A stretch of 64,000 bases of DNA from Numida meleagris (GCF_002078875.1 NC_034424.1:7032201-7096200), one strand, 5' to 3'; shown: positions 36,801 to 50,494, numbered from the stretch's first letter. Notes: generated from the letters alone by a model not told the origin. Numbers and translations: made by a program.

Positions 36801-39800
36801 GGAGCCCTGGATCTTTTTAACGGTTCAGCTAAGTGGTACTAAGAAGGATGGTAATGGTTTGAGCAGCCTGCCCCTTTAGCATATCTCTTTCTCTCACACA
36901 ATTTGCTGATATTTGGGAAATATAGCCGATGCACTCCCCTCCCGAGGTCACAGTTATTCACTGGTGTGAAACTTCAAGAGACAAAATCAGGTGTGAAAAG
37001 CTCCCAGGCAGTGTTTTCTGGGTGAGGTGATAGCTTCGCCCCTCGGGGCCATGCAGTGGGGATAGGGGGAGCACACATGGGCTCCAGTGGGGACAGTCAC
37101 CTGCAGGGGCCCTGTGGCCCCTTCTGCCTTTGCTGTGGGCTCTTGGGTAGGTGCAGCTTCAACTGCCCGCCTTCATTTCCTCTTTGCAGGGGATGCGTGG
37201 TGGCTGGGGCATTGGCATCAACCTATGGAGCAACCCTTGTGGTGTGGGGCTTGGGAAGGAGGCCACCACCTCCTTCAACTCCTCCCACTGGTTTGAACTG
37301 GGGAAGGCTCAGCTCGTGCTCGGTGTCCCAGCCCCTGGGTGACCATCCTCAGACCCAATGCTGTCACCAGGAGCGGAGCATCGCCCTTCACGCACCATTA
37401 TTCCTCACCCCCAGAGCCTTTTCATCTCTTATCGGCGGTAACCCCCGGGCTCTCTTATCTCCCCCCTGCCATCCAGCGAGGCCATAGAGCTGTCAGCGTG
37501 GGGAATGACCTTCACCTCCTCGCTCACCTCCAGGAGATGCTGTGTCCGCTCGGCCGGGCGCGTGGTTGGCTGCAGCAGCACTGCCTGCTGCCCGGAGCCA
37601 GGTAATTACAGCACCCGTTACGGTTCAGCAGGCACCTTCATTAATAAACCTCAAGTTTCCGAGGTGCCTAACTCGGCCATTGGAAACCACATCTGGCTGT
37701 AACTCTGCGGCGTGTCTAAGCTTTCAGCTCATCCCTGACTGCCTAAGCGGTTTACAGGACGGGCTGTAAACAATGTCTGTTTTGTTGGGGTTTTGCGTGC
37801 TTTGAGGAAAAGAAAGCAAACACTCGTCCTCTGGGCTCATCTCCTCAGTGCAGGGCTGAAGGCTGACAGCTCTTTCTCACGTTATCCCAGTGGGATTTTT
37901 GCTTCTGAAATAGCCCAAATAACGAACATATGGAGTCCTCCCATGCACGCGCAGCTCTGGTGCTTGGCGCTGGGCAGGGTCCTTGCTCCCAAGTGGCAGC
38001 TGCATGCAAGGTGGAGGGTGGAGGATAACTTTCAGAACCACTGGCCAGTCCCAGTCTTCTTAGCGTAGAGCCTCTATAAATATTATTTTCTGATATTTGC
38101 ATATATCCCAACAGGAGGGCCCTTGTTGGGATTGGCTCAATGTAGTTGCTGCTGCCCAGTAGCTCCTTCCTTGTGCTTTGGTGAATAAATTACCCTACAG
38201 ACTCCATCACCTCTTAGGGCTTGAGCGCTTCCCCTGGCACAAGCCCGGCTTGCAGGAGGAGCAGCTACTGATGGGAAGGATGGAGTTAAATTCCATAGAG
38301 ATGTAAGGAGAGGAGATGGGGTAAGGAGATGAGTTGGGCATCAAAGGGAGTGGGTAGGCAACTTGCAGCCATAACCAGCCCCACCCAACAGCCAAACACC
38401 CCCACTAGTAACCCACCAGAGCTCAAAGGCAAGCGAGTGCACGTCTGTGTGGAGGAGCTCCAGGTTGTGCAGCTGGGAGGGAGGAATGGGGGGTTGGGGG
38501 GCCAGAATGTTGGGCTGAGCTGTGTCCCCGGCTCAGAGCCCTCCCCTGGCTGTGGGATGGAGGCTTGTGGTATTTGGGAAGCGTGATCCTGGTGCTTGGG
38601 ACATCCAGGCTGCTGGGTACCATCATGCTGAAGGGAAAGATGCCCGTACCTTGGCACCGGTGTGCCAGCAGCCCTTCTTCCTAGAGCCGGGCACTGGGGA
38701 TGCAATGGGCTTGCACACCTTTGGGGCCAGTGCTCACCGTGACGTTGAGCATCGGCTACCAACCTGAAAGTGAGCAGAGCTCTGTAGGAAAGCCAGAAAT
38801 TTCTGCTCTGCATCCCCATCACGGAGCAGGCGAGGGCCACCTATGTGTTTCCCAGGTGCTTTCCCACCCTGGGGAATTGAAGAGGAGGTGGCAGCGTTGG
38901 CTGTGGGTTGTTGCTGAACTCGCTCGTGGATTGCTAATGATGTTTGTGAAAGCCCTGAATGAAGACCACACACGGGAGGCCCAGGCGAGTGATGTACCTT
39001 AGACCTGGAGGGTGCGAGGGAAAAATGCTTTTGTGCCTGACTCACCGGCTCTGTGCTAACACTGACTCATAATTACTGATTTCGATTCAGAAAAAAAAGA
39101 TTTATCTGCATTCAAACCTATGGAAGAGGCCAGTGCAACCTGCTAATGAGGAGGGGAGGTGGTGCTGCTGCTCTGTCCACAGCCCCGTGTAAGGTGTGGG
39201 GAGAGCATGGCAGATTGGCACCAGGGGCTGCGATGACCCCCAGTGATGGGGAGGGTCCGGTCACCCCCATCCCTACACAGAATTGGTCACGCAGGAGGGA
39301 AATTTCCTTGAACCACCTGGGTACTTCTGGCCTGTTTTCCCATGGCCCCGGCGCGAGCAGGCAGCTCTGCAGATGAAGATGTCTCGCGAGCAGCACGTTG
39401 GACCTGAACGCGTGTTTGTGTGGTTCCCCTGCTGCCAGCACGACGGGAGCTACACGGCGGCCAGCCATGCGGAGCCAACAAGAAAAGCCTGCCGAAGAAA
39501 GGCACTGGCGATGACAATACCCGTTTGCAGGATGGATTAAGCTCGGAGCAGTGCCTGGGCTTTGTGCAGGGGCAGCCCTGGGCTCTGAGCATGCAGCGTG
39601 GTGGCAGGAGGCTACAAAAGCCGGGCTCCCGCACAGCCCCATTGCCAGCAGTGCTAACCCAGCCCGTGCAAGGCTCAGTCCCCGTTGCTGCCAGGACCGT
39701 GCTGCCTCCTGCCCTGCCCTGCCCTCTCCCAGTGCCCTGCTCGTGCCACCTTGCCCCCCCCTGCTGCTCAGCCCTGCTGGATGCTAAGTGGAAATCCCCC

Positions 39801-40540
39801 CCCTTGTGCCAAGTGTTAAATACTTATCAAGCTAATACGGCGTCTTCGCGGAGGTGCGTACATGAGACAACATGTTACCATAATTAACAAGCAGCTGGAG
39901 TTGGCATCGCTCTGCGCTGCAGCTGCTGGCGGCGGCTCCCAGTGCCTTTCCCAGGGCTGTGGCTCTGCCTGCCCCCGATAGCAGGGGAGCGCTAGGGGTA
40001 GGGGGGCTGGGGATGCCTCTCAGGTCCCTTCCCACCTCCAGCCCAAGGTCTGCAGAGCCCTTGGGCTCTGGGACTATTTCTGGGTCCATTCCTGGCAGGC
40101 AAATGCTTATACAGGGAGTGAGGGGCTGTCGTGGGTTGCACTGTGTTGGCAGCTGTAGGGAATCCTGCTGCTGGAGTCTTTGGGAGCGGTGGCTTGTCCC
40201 TGTCCCATTGATGTGGCCATGGAATCACAGTGCTGCAGGGCTGGTCGTGGAGCAGAGGTGGCCAAGCCCCACCAGGATCTATGTGATAGGTGTCAGGGAC
40301 CAATGGTAGAAAAGAGCTTGGGAGAAAGAGAGAGGGGCTATGATGGGACTGTGAGCCCAGTCCTGGGGAGGAAGGTGGCAGAGTGAGGTGGTTGGTGGGG
40401 GTCATTTATTTGTCCAGATTTATTGAGACGATGTGGATGAGTTTGCTCATCCATCCCTCCACTCAGCCCTATGCAGAGCCGCTGCACAAAACCTCCCCAT
40501 CCTTTTGAATTGCCTTGAGCTCCCTAACTTTCCAGTCCCA
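33886..40540. other. Intergenic DNA, no gene seen
   Basis: Long stretch without CR1 or satellites. AT-richer, possibly conserved segments lie at about 35040-35230 and 36690-36920. Perfect octamers ATGCAAAT/ATTTGCAT occur at 35173-35180 and 38095-38102. TGACCTTCACCT at about 37506-37518 contains, on the minus strand, the extended half-site TGAAGGTCA of the ERR/NR5A type. No coding gene. Confidence 0.55.
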
Positions 40541-40720
40541 GAGAAGTCATCTCAGCAGCTGATGTTTGTATCGTGACCTACATTGCTATTGGGTTTTAAA
40601 TATATATATTTTTACTGCGCTATATGCCGGCTTCCCACATGCAAATTGCTCTGAGTGAACCATTTATCTGGAAAATAAAGGTTATGTTCTCAAAAGGCAT
40701 TTAGTTCCTTTCTGAATGAT
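40541..40720. other. AT-rich island with octamer; candidate conserved non-coding element
   Basis: Complex AT-rich sequence containing TTTTAAATATATATATTTTT and a perfect octamer ATGCAAAT at 40639-40646. No coding frame. Confidence 0.3.
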
Positions 40721-43354
40721 TGAGCGAGTTTTCCACCGAGAAAACAAAGGTCTTTAACACAGTCCAAACCGATGACAGGGAAAAAGGCTCAGGTAAAACC
40801 CCTCCATTTATTTAATAGCTCCCCCTTCCTCATTCATATTTACAAGATAAAAGGGGCTCCATCAACCCATTAGAGTTGAAATACGTGTCCTGTCTTCAAG
40901 GAAAGCAAATCCCATCTGGCATCCCTGGAGGAATATAACCTTAACTTCAGCTTAATGCCACATTAGGGTATCTTACAGATCCTGCCTGAGATTTACCTGC
41001 CTTTAAGGGAGATTTATTTTGGAAGCAAACAGGCTCATGTGACAAATCGCTTTCCACGAGCACCTTAGGCGAGGAGGAGCGTTTCTCAGCGGTTCCCTTG
41101 CCTGGGGTCCGTGTCCTGGGCTGGGTGAGGAGCTGGGAGCCCCGGGGGCTGTGCCCTGCCCCAGGGCTGGGCTGCTCCCACCCGCCCCACTGCACAGACC
41201 CTGTTCCCTCCGCGCATGCAGGGGTTGGGGAGAAGCTTTAGGGAAAGGTGGCTCCAGCTTCTGCGGTGCTTGCATTTGCCTGGGAAATCAGAGAGTTTTC
41301 CGTGATGCAGGTTATTGCTGCCGACACCTCTCTGCATCCCCACCCCAACACCGCCCGTTTCCCTCACCACCCCCCCGCTGCCTTAATGCCATCAACAGGA
41401 GCAGAGTGGGGCACTTTTTTCATACGCAACGCAGCCTCGGGGACTCGGTGCTGCAGCAAAGAAGGTCCTAAAAACGCGTCAGCAGTTGCACGAATGCAGG
41501 ATGGGGTTCCTGCAGCACGCAGCATTCCCAGCAGCTACAGAACTGGGTGACTCCCTCCCAAGTGGCACTGCAGCAACGTGGTTCTCCAGGGCAGCAAAAA
41601 TGCTGATGGTCTGGGGTGGGAAGCATGGCCTCGCTGGGTCTGCGGAGAGGTTTTGGCCAAAGCACCATAGTGGTGTCTGAGCAGAAAGCGTGTTTCTATA
41701 CAGAGCTAGCCTGGAGGTGATTTTTGCAGCAATAGATTTATTGTCATTTCTGGTTGTATTGATATGAATAGAAATAGATGAGGGTTTTGTAATGATTTAA
41801 TCAATCCCAAATGTGTGAGACTGCTTGGGATTAAAATACGAGACATTTCTTGGTGTTCCCTGCTTGCCTATGCCTACAGTGGTAGCTGTACTCTTTCCCT
41901 CAGACCTAACTCCTGCAAACGGAAAACCTGGGGGGTTGTAAGGTGGAACACACACTGTGCCATGCGAGCCCCTGGGCCTTGGATGCTCCACTTCTCCTCC
42001 TGGCTCTCGCCAAGCCCCTGGGCGGCAGAAACCCTGGTGTCTGCTGGCAGAGCCTCCCCAGCAGCGCCCTGGGGAGAGGCTGCAGATGCCGGGGATTCCT
42101 GCGAGCTCCTCTCCTCTTGAGACACCACGCAGCGTGAGGGTGGCTGGGCAGGATGGGGGGCACAGAGCATCCCTCGTGGGGAGCCACCTCCAAAGGGCTC
42201 CGTGGGATACACCCCAACACAAAGCTGCTGGTGGGTTTGGGGTCACGGCTGCTCACGCTGAGGGGCTCTGGGGACGGGCACAGCTGGCCTGCTGCCCTGT
42301 TACCAAACTGCATCTCATCAGGCTGTTGATGTACACACTGTTCAGCCTGAGAACGAGAGGGCAAGTCAGCTGCAGCTGGGTGAAACCTATCTCCTCTGCA
42401 CTGACCTGGCCTGCCTGACTGGTTTTTTATGATTATTTTTTATTCTGTCTCCAGTTAGGCAATACACTTGCCTGTTAGAAATATCGCCCTGGGCTGCCAG
42501 CTCAGCGAAGGAGAAAAGCGGGTGTGTGTTACCGAGGGAAGATGGGGGTCACCTCCCTGCCAGGGGGACACCTCGCCCCTTCCCTGCCCTCCCTGGGCTG
42601 CTGCATCTGCAAAAACCCCTCCTTGGGCTCTGCTGCTCACGGGGCGCTCAGAGCTGAGCATCCTCACGCTGGGATGCCCTGGGGGGAGCTCCCAACATCC
42701 CCTCCGCAGCTCCTGCACCCCCAGGGTCGCTGGGCTGCTGTGGGTGGATTTCAGCCCAGCCGGTAGTTTGGGATCGTTAACCATGAAGGTGCCCCTGGGA
42801 AGAAGCGAAAAAGGTATTTGGGAAAATTTGCTAACAGACTCTAATGACTTAATAATCCCTGCCGGAGAGAGCGCGGCAGGTTATGTGAATGTCAAGTTTG
42901 TTTGCTTTGCCGAGAGCCGGCTGCTGTTAGGTAATCAGAGGGTGTGACCTCCTTCGTGGGGAGAAGGCAAGGGAAGGAAAGCACGCGCCCGCTGCCCTGC
43001 TGGAGGTGAGCAGCAGCGGCGATGGGCAAAGAGTGGTCCTGGCAGCCCCGCTGCTGAGCTGGAGAGCACTAATTGCCCTGCTCAGCCCACTGGGAGCATG
43101 CTGTGGGGCTGGGTGGTGGGATGGGATCGCTGGGGATCCAAAAGGGAAAGCAACCAGGAGCCCAAGCTGTTGGGAGTGTGTTTGTGCTGCACTGCTATGA
43201 GCTGCCCAGGGAGTGTGGCTGGGTGGGCACGGGGCAGATGTACGTGCCCAGGTGAGCTGTGGGACAGCATGAGCCCCTCTTGGCCAAGCCTGCACCCCGG
43301 CCTGCCCAGATGGGGAACGTGGTCCCATTGTGGGGATGCCACTGGGAATCATTG
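40721..43354. other. Intergenic DNA, no gene seen
   Basis: GC-rich non-coding DNA. Frames of 140-160 codons on both strands between 41797 and 42947 overlap each other and lack recognisable domains. Confidence 0.6.
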
Positions 43355-43530
43355 GATCATAGAATGGCTTGGGTTGGAAGGGACCTGAAATATCCTCCTG
43401 CTCCAGTCCCTCTGCTGTGGACGGGGCTGCCAGATCAAGTTGCACAGGGCCCCATCCAACCTGACCTTGGGCACCCCCAGGGATGGGGCATCCACGACTC
43501 CTCTGGGCTGCAGTGCCAGCACCCAACTGA
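43355..43530 (-). mobile_element. CR1 LINE 3' end
   Basis: Reverse-complement CR1: GATCATAGAATGGCTTGGG, GTTGGAAGGGACC, CCCATCCAACCTGACCTTGG, CAGGGATGGGGCATCCACGA and CTCTGGGCTGCAGTGCC. About 175 bases of the classical GGATGGGGCATCCA subtype. Two long minus-strand frames run through it and are therefore not genes. Confidence 0.92.
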
Positions 43531-46500
43531 GCAAAGTGTGGGATTTGCTGAACGCTGGGACCTTTCCTTGTTGGTAAAGGAAAGTCAGGGCATGACTGTA
43601 AGCATACTTTGCACTGTCTGCCATGACCCGTGGCATGGGTACAGGCTGCCCCACACCCATTGGGATGTGACATCTCACTCCGGAAGCCGAAAGCAGGCAG
43701 GTGGGTGCTGACCCCCTCCCCAGCGCTGGGTCCAGCGGGAAGGGGAGTGCAGCATTGCAAGCACCGGGGCTCCTGGAGCACAGGTTGCCACCTCGCAGCC
43801 CCAGCGCTGCTCTCAAGCCCCAGCTTGCCTGCCCCGATGCTGTTTGAACAGGCACCTTTGCAGACGTAGCTCTAGGCCAAGTCGTGGGGCAGCCGGGAGG
43901 GAGCCGCCTGGCTCCAGACCCCGCTGCGGGAGGTCCGGGCGCGTGGGCACCCAGGTACCGCGTGCCAACCGCAGCTCTGCCCCGCGGCCCCAACACCTGT
44001 GGCCACTTTGAACCCCAACCACAGCCCCGAGGTGCCAGCAGAATACGTGGGAGCGCCGGGGCTCGGCTTACACCCATTTTTACGACCATTCCTTAGAATT
44101 CTGGGGGCATGTTGCATTTCCAAGCAGACGCGCATCCTTGCAAATAGCAGCTCACAGGAGTCCTCCTAGCAAAAAAAAAAAACAACAACACAACTGCATC
44201 GTGAGGCCAAGTCTTCTGCCATCTCTCCCTGCTCCTGCTTTCTGCCTGCTTTCCCAGGGCTGCTGTGCTTTAGGGGATTTGGGGAGGACGGCACCATGCC
44301 CTGTGCACAGCACCCAGCATCCTGCAGGGATGCCCTGGATGCCACTGCAGCAGGCAGCTCCAGAGAGCATGACACACACTCTGCAAAAAGAATCAAAAAA
44401 GCAGACAGACACACACAAAAAAAAAAAGAAGAAAAAAAGGAAAAGGCTTCTGAGGCTTAGCGCTGGATATTTATACACTTGACATAAAGGATATTTCTGC
44501 ATTGAAGTAATAAGCGTGACTCAGTAAACCAATGGGGAAAGGGTGTTCCCTTTGCAGCAAAACCTCAAAAGATCAAAGAACTTCTTGAGCGGTTTAACAT
44601 TTTGAATGTTAAATGAATTGGTTTCCCCTCCCTCTCCCCCTCATGCTTGCCTTAAAGTTTTGAAAAAGAAATGGTTGGATTTTAGCTGGGAAGGGATTGC
44701 TTTGGCAGCTCAGGGGAGCACGGAGCTGAAATGGCACGGGCACAGCCATGGACCCAGGGGATTGCAGCCCTGGATGGGGACATGATTTAATGGAAACTGG
44801 TTTTCCACCTCCCAGACCCACTCCTGCTATGGGATGGATGCAGGCAGCCCTCACCAGAGGGATGTCCCTGCACTCCAAGCCCCCACACCATGTCCACTGC
44901 TGCTCTTCAGGTAGAGCTGAGCATCACCAGGTTCCAGCAGCTCCTTCCCTTGGGAGAAGCAAATCCTGCTATTGTTGTGCTTACACAAGGTGTAAGGGAA
45001 TGGCCCTGTCCCCTGCCTGCAGCAAGCAGCAAAGCCTGGCGTGTATTCACCAGGGAGGGACAGAGCTGTGTCAGTGGTTCTCAGATACATGTGCCTTTGT
45101 GGGATCGATAGGCTGGAGTAATATATTGCATCGAGATAACAAATCACTTAGCTTATTGGGTCTTAATTAAGCCTCTTTTATCTCCGTGACAGCCACACAC
45201 CTGGGCTATCACCCGGGCGAGCGGCGGCTGAGCGGAGGGGGACGCGGTGCGGGAGCGCAGGGATTGATGAGCTGCACCGGGTGGAATTGCCTCATTGTGC
45301 TGCAGCACTTGGGGCCATCCATCTCCCGCTCCCCACACCTGTCCTGGGCTGGGACCCCCCACTGCAGCCCCCTCCTCCCGGCACCGTGCAGGCAGGGGAC
45401 GAGGGACAGGGGCAGGGGACACCCAGTGGCATTAGGTAGGCGCAGGGCGACGAGCTCAGGGTGAGCTGCCCCGTTAGCCCCCCTGGGTAATAGATACAGT
45501 TGTTATAGTCCCTGACAGCGTGAAATGAAGACCTACATCACCATAATGTATTGTCAGGCTGCGAGCACACTGCGGCCCCGGAGATGAATGAATGCAATAT
45601 CTCTGCGTGAGAGGGGGAAGGCGGGGACGGGGGCTTCGCTGTGCTGCTGCCCTCTGGGCGCTTTGTGTGGTGACAGAAAAAGGCATTTTTTATGGGTGAT
45701 GCAGAGGCTGAGGGTGTCCGGTCCCCGCAGAGCTGATGACAGGTCCAGCCCATGAAGGGCAGCGTGTAACAAATGACCGAAGCGCTGCCGTGATGAGTTC
45801 AGCCAGCAATGAAATCATCGCGCCCTGCCTTGCTGCCAGCTGGGGCTGCGGGGCAATTGATGGCACTGGGGCAAGAGGGATCTGTGCACGGCACGGCTCC
45901 TGTGAGCCGAGAGCAGAGGGAGCCTTCCAAACCAGGGAGGCTGGAAACGCGCGTTCGTGACAATGGGAATCTGAGGCACGGATCGCGTTTAGTTCTTTGA
46001 AAGTAGGACAGTTCTCATTCTGAAGTACGACTGCTGATGCAGTGACTTGGAGTGGAATAATGAGAGCTGGGAGTTGTGAGTGACTTACAGCCGAGAAGCC
46101 AAGTCCTGCAGGACCCCCCCGTCTCTGCAGCAGCGGCCCTGCTTTAGGATGATGCTTAAATCCTTTCCCACTGCTGGGCTGCTGCTGGGGCTCAGCCCTT
46201 CCTCTCCGCTTACTCCAGGGCAGGCTGGCAGCAACAAAACTGATTGGGAACTGGGGAGATCTTCCTGAGCACAGGTCTGAGTATGGCTGCAGGCTTATTT
46301 CAGGCGAAGATTGCCTGGGATGTCTCCCTTTCCCGGTGTTTGATATGGCAGTGACCGTACCCAGCCTCTCCTAATGGGTTTTGATTCCTGCAAAGTGTTG
46401 AGCTGTTCTTGCTGCTGCACGGCAGGTACTGCATGTATGCAAATACTCCATTAAAACAATAAAATAGGGGTCTGGGCTGAAAGACAAGCAGCTCGTAATT

Positions 46501-46850
46501 CAGCATTGCAATAAACAAAGTCCAAAGTACTCACATTACACAAAATCCAACCGAAGGGCAACACCCTTCCAGTGATCCTGAATTTTCACGACTGTTTGCA
46601 GGTTTTAGGATGAACATGAGGCAGTTGATACAGGAATGGCCAATCCCCATAAGCTGTCAGTAAACCTTCCTCTCCAGACCAGCTCAGCTGGGCATATGGT
46701 GTTGTCAAGGTCATTCCCAATGCGTGATGGACCTGTTAGCTGATGCTTGTGACATTTCCCATCAGGCAGGGCAGGATTCCCTTCCATGTCATGAGGTTTT
46801 GGGCTGGATGTGCCTAGCAGCTTCCTTCTCCTTGCCCCAACCCTCAGCTA
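43531..46850. other. Intergenic DNA, no gene seen
   Basis: Contains A-rich runs at 44171-44182 and 44417-44440, and a perfect octamer ATGCAAAT at 46437-46444. No gene recognised. Confidence 0.6.
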
Positions 46851-47066
46851 GGATCACAGAATCATTCAGGTTGGAAAAGCCCTCTCAGATCCCCAAGCCC
46901 AACCCAACACCATGCCCGCTGCTCACATCCCTCAGTGCCACGTCTCCATGATTCCAGAGCACCTCCAGGGACAGGGACACCACCACTCCCTGGGCAGCTG
47001 TGCCAATGCATCACCACTCTTTCAGAGAAGATTTTTTTCCTAATATCCAACCTGAAATACTTCCCC
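46851..47066 (-). mobile_element. CR1 LINE 3' end
   Basis: Reverse-complement CR1: GATCACAGAATCATTCAGG, GTTGGAAAAGCCCTC, CAGTGCCACGTCTCC, CCAGAGCACCTCCAGGGAC, CTTTCAGAGAAGATTTTTTTCC and TAATATCCAACCTGAA. About 215 bases, same subtype as the copy at 30050. Confidence 0.92.
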
Positions 47067-49863
47067 GTCCCATACTCCTCCCAGCCAGCCATCCCTGGGC
47101 GTTATTATTGCATCAGGCGCCGTGCAGTGATTTGAGCATCTCCCTCAAGCACTCGTGCTGCAAGGGGCGTGCAGCTCTGCTCTTTCCTTTGGCCATCATT
47201 GCTGCTTGGAGGTTTTTCCCTCCGAGGTTGGGTCTTTCCTCACGCTGCCGCTCAGAGCCCGTCCCCATCGGTGATATACGATGCCCTTGTAATCTCCAGT
47301 GACATAAATTTCACTCCTGTTTGTCTCCCTGTGTCATATCCTTCTTGCTCCGTGCCTGTTATTGTGTCTAGCTTTGCGGCTGCGTTTCGGCGTTTTCCCT
47401 TGTTTGTCTCCTTCACCTGAGGATGTCCATTATGGGATGTAACAGCTTTAATAGCTTACAAATGGGAGGCTGGAGTTTTTGTGCTTCAGGGAGCAGAGCT
47501 CACAGCCGTCACCGCTCAGAGTGGCGTTTCCCAGTGCTGTGTACCCCAGCTGCTTTCTTCCCTCCTTATTTTAAGTCCAGGGACAAATGGCTTGTAAAGA
47601 TTCTGGTCCAATTCATACTGCTGCTACGTGGAGCTGCGTGGGCAAGTTGTCCCTGTCCCCCTCCATTCTGGCCCAGAGGCAGAGATGTCTCTTATTGGTC
47701 TCCTCCCTGGGGTGCCCTGGTGCAGCTGGAGCCAAATCCCAGCATCTGGCAGCAGTGGTTGGGCTCTCCTCATCCACACCTCTCCCAGAGCAAAGCGCCA
47801 TGCGGCCAGGATCTAATTAAGCAGGCTAATCTGAAGGAGGTACTACATCTCCATGGAAAACCGCTTCAGTTTGGCTTCTCCGGATAATAAACAAAGCACT
47901 TGGGCAGATGATAGGGCATTTAAGTGTTTACTCTTCAGAGCATTAAGTGCTGAATTTGTTTTCAGCTTGCTTATGAAAAACCCTCACTGAGCAAAGCACA
48001 CAAGGGGCTCGGTTGTACCTCCAGCTCCGCTCCGAGCCTCCTGCAAGGAGCCCGGTCCCTGGGCTGCCCAGCAGGAAGCAGCAGCCATCAGCAGCACGGG
48101 GGCTGCATCTGCACTGTGGGGATGCTGCTGGGGCAGAGAGGTGCTGGGATGGAGCAGCATCTTCCCACGCAACCCCAAACAGAACGCCGTGGGCCGTGCC
48201 CCGCACACATCTGGCCGCCACTGCTGCACAGGGGAGGCTTCGGCCAGGGTTGTAGAAATAGAGCACAAAACCAACAAAACAACTCTCCATTTCTAAAGCT
48301 CTATGAAGTTTGCACCCCACCACGCCGGGACAAAGGCGGAATTAGCAGCCAGCAAAGAGGAAAGCAGCACAAAGCCACACCATGGTGTCGAGAAGCCAAA
48401 AAGCCCTTTTCCTTCTCAGTGTTTGGGTACGGCTTAAGGGACTGCTCACGACACCGAGCCCAACGCGGGGCAGCCTTGCAGCTCTGTGCATCCGCGTGTG
48501 CTTGAGCCGAGCTCTCCCTGCTGCTGTGATTTATAAACCAACTTCGACGCATCCAAACCGATGCAGAATGACTCAGAAGTTCTCAGACAGCCATCAAAAA
48601 GGGGACGGAGGGGTGCACCCGGATCTGGCAGCAGCAGCCTCCTTTAAATCGACCTTTTTCAGGAAGAATACTGTGGTGCGGGCCAATTTGGGATGCGTCT
48701 GAGCATGCTTCCCATCCACATCATGGATTCAATTACAACACAACGCTTTGCAGATTTCTGTTAAATTTTAACTCGTTTCACATGGGTTGCATGAACTTTG
48801 CCTGACATTTGGAAGCAGGCAACTTGTGTCATCAGGTTACACTCACACTTATCTCTGCAAACATATCCTTGTACCCAAACCAGCACCAGCACACTCGTCT
48901 TCGCCGCGGCTGGCATTAATTGAACCTGAAATGTTCTTTCCTCGGGCTCTGCGCTCCCTCCTGCTCACGGAGCCATGTGTGTGACCCCGTCCCCTGCTCG
49001 ACGAATGCAGCTGCAGCAAATGGGGTGGCCACGCAGACAAGGGCAGCGGGCGATGCTGAGCAAGCATCTCGCTGTGGATTTTTGGAGAAGGGCAATGCCA
49101 CAAAAAGGGGCAGACTTTGAGATGACCCTGTCCGTCCCCAGCCTCCACGTTGCAGGGATGTGTCCGCAGCGTGTACAGCTGGTGGCCCAAACCCCATCTC
49201 CTGGGGGACCCTCCTGTCCCCAGAGCCCTGTGACGTGGCCGGTGACTTGCTCAGCAGCCGTGCCCTGCTCACCTCCATCGCATCGAGCCGTGCAAACCCA
49301 GCTCTGACCATCTGATGGCTAAAACTCAGGTGTGATCAAAGCCCGGCCTCTCTGCTGTGTCGGGGGTCAGCAGGGGAGGGGGAAATGTGAAAATCCTGGC
49401 ATCAGTCAGCAGCCGGCTCTGCCTTCAGCTGCAAGAAGTGGCCAGCTCTGCTGATCAAAGGCCTCGCCACTGTTGTTTTAAAGGTGACATTAACATTTAA
49501 GGAGCTTTTGAAAGTCCTGGCTGGCAATAAAAAGCCAGACACTCAGTCACAGAGCAACTCAAACGCAAGTTTAATGATAATGAAACAGCCTTTTGTTCTT
49601 AGACTCAAAGAAGGACCACAAACCTATTTATAGTGTTTATAATAAAGACTGTGAAACCTTTTGCACATAATCCAGCAAACCGATACCTGCAAGCCTCGGT
49701 GTTACTCAGTGATCCCCAGAGTGTGCAGAACAGGCTTTTGTGAACACTTTTCCCCTTGGCTTGCAGGCACAACCACCTCTCTCTGTTGCAGTGAGGACTT
49801 CGACAGCACAATGTGGATGCTTCTGTGTGCTTGCAAGCCCTGGCCTCATTAAGTGTGTCCCCC
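47067..49863. other. Intergenic DNA, no gene seen
   Basis: Non-coding with scattered CpG-rich patches. No repeat family or gene recognised. Confidence 0.6.
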
Positions 49864-49953
49864 ATGGCACGGCATGGCATAGAACAGCATGGCACATCAT
49901 AGTATGGTATGGCATGGCATGGCACAGCGTGGCATGGCACAGCATGGCACAGG
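49864..49953. repeat. (ATGGC)n pentanucleotide microsatellite
   Basis: Eighteen successive 5-base units in unbroken register, about half exactly ATGGC and the rest one or two substitutions away (ACAGC, ACGGC, ATGGT, ATAGT and others). No phase-shifting indel is visible over 90 bases. Confidence 0.9.
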
Positions 49954-50494
49954 ACCTACCCTGCACCCCATCCTGGCTGCACAGTGCAGCGTGGGGCAGC
50001 AGTGGGGGAAGCTGTGCAGGCAGTGCTGGGCTCAGTGCACCACGAGCAGCCCCAGCCCGACATTGGGTTATAAATAGCCTGGAAATGAGAGCTGGGGAGG
50101 TCAGAGCCATGGCTGGGTAAGAGAATCCCCTGCTCCCCACACCACCCCTGGCTGCATTGTCTCTTACCACGAAGCTCTTTGCTCCACGGCTCCCAGCCCC
50201 GCGTTGCGTGTTACCTTGCAGCTCCAAGAAAAACAATTGCACGCACGCTCCTTAAAGCACACAGCTGGAAATGCCATGCAAATTCCCTCACTCCTCCTCA
50301 CCCTCCTAGATGTGGTAATTAGCACTGGGTCCTCATTCCACGCACTGAGTGCTGGGCAGGCTCAGCATTCCTAGCAGAAGATGGTACGGAGGGCAGATAG
50401 CCCACATCTGCTGCAACTCCTGCTGCCCATGGCAGAGCCAGAGAGTAAATTCACTCCCTGCCTTTTGCAGTGGCAATCTGGGATGAACATCTCC
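49954..50494. other. Intergenic DNA, no gene seen
   Basis: Octamer ATGCAAAT at 50276-50283; otherwise nothing recognised. Confidence 0.6.

Noticed and set aside
42927..43781. 284-codon minus-strand open frame
   Set aside because: It runs through the CR1 element at 43355-43530, overlaps another long minus-strand frame (43349-44089), is Pro/Ser/Gly-rich and shows no domain.
43349..44089. 246-codon minus-strand open frame
   Set aside because: Its C-terminal part is CR1 sequence and the remainder is GC-rich antisense-like composition without a recognisable fold.
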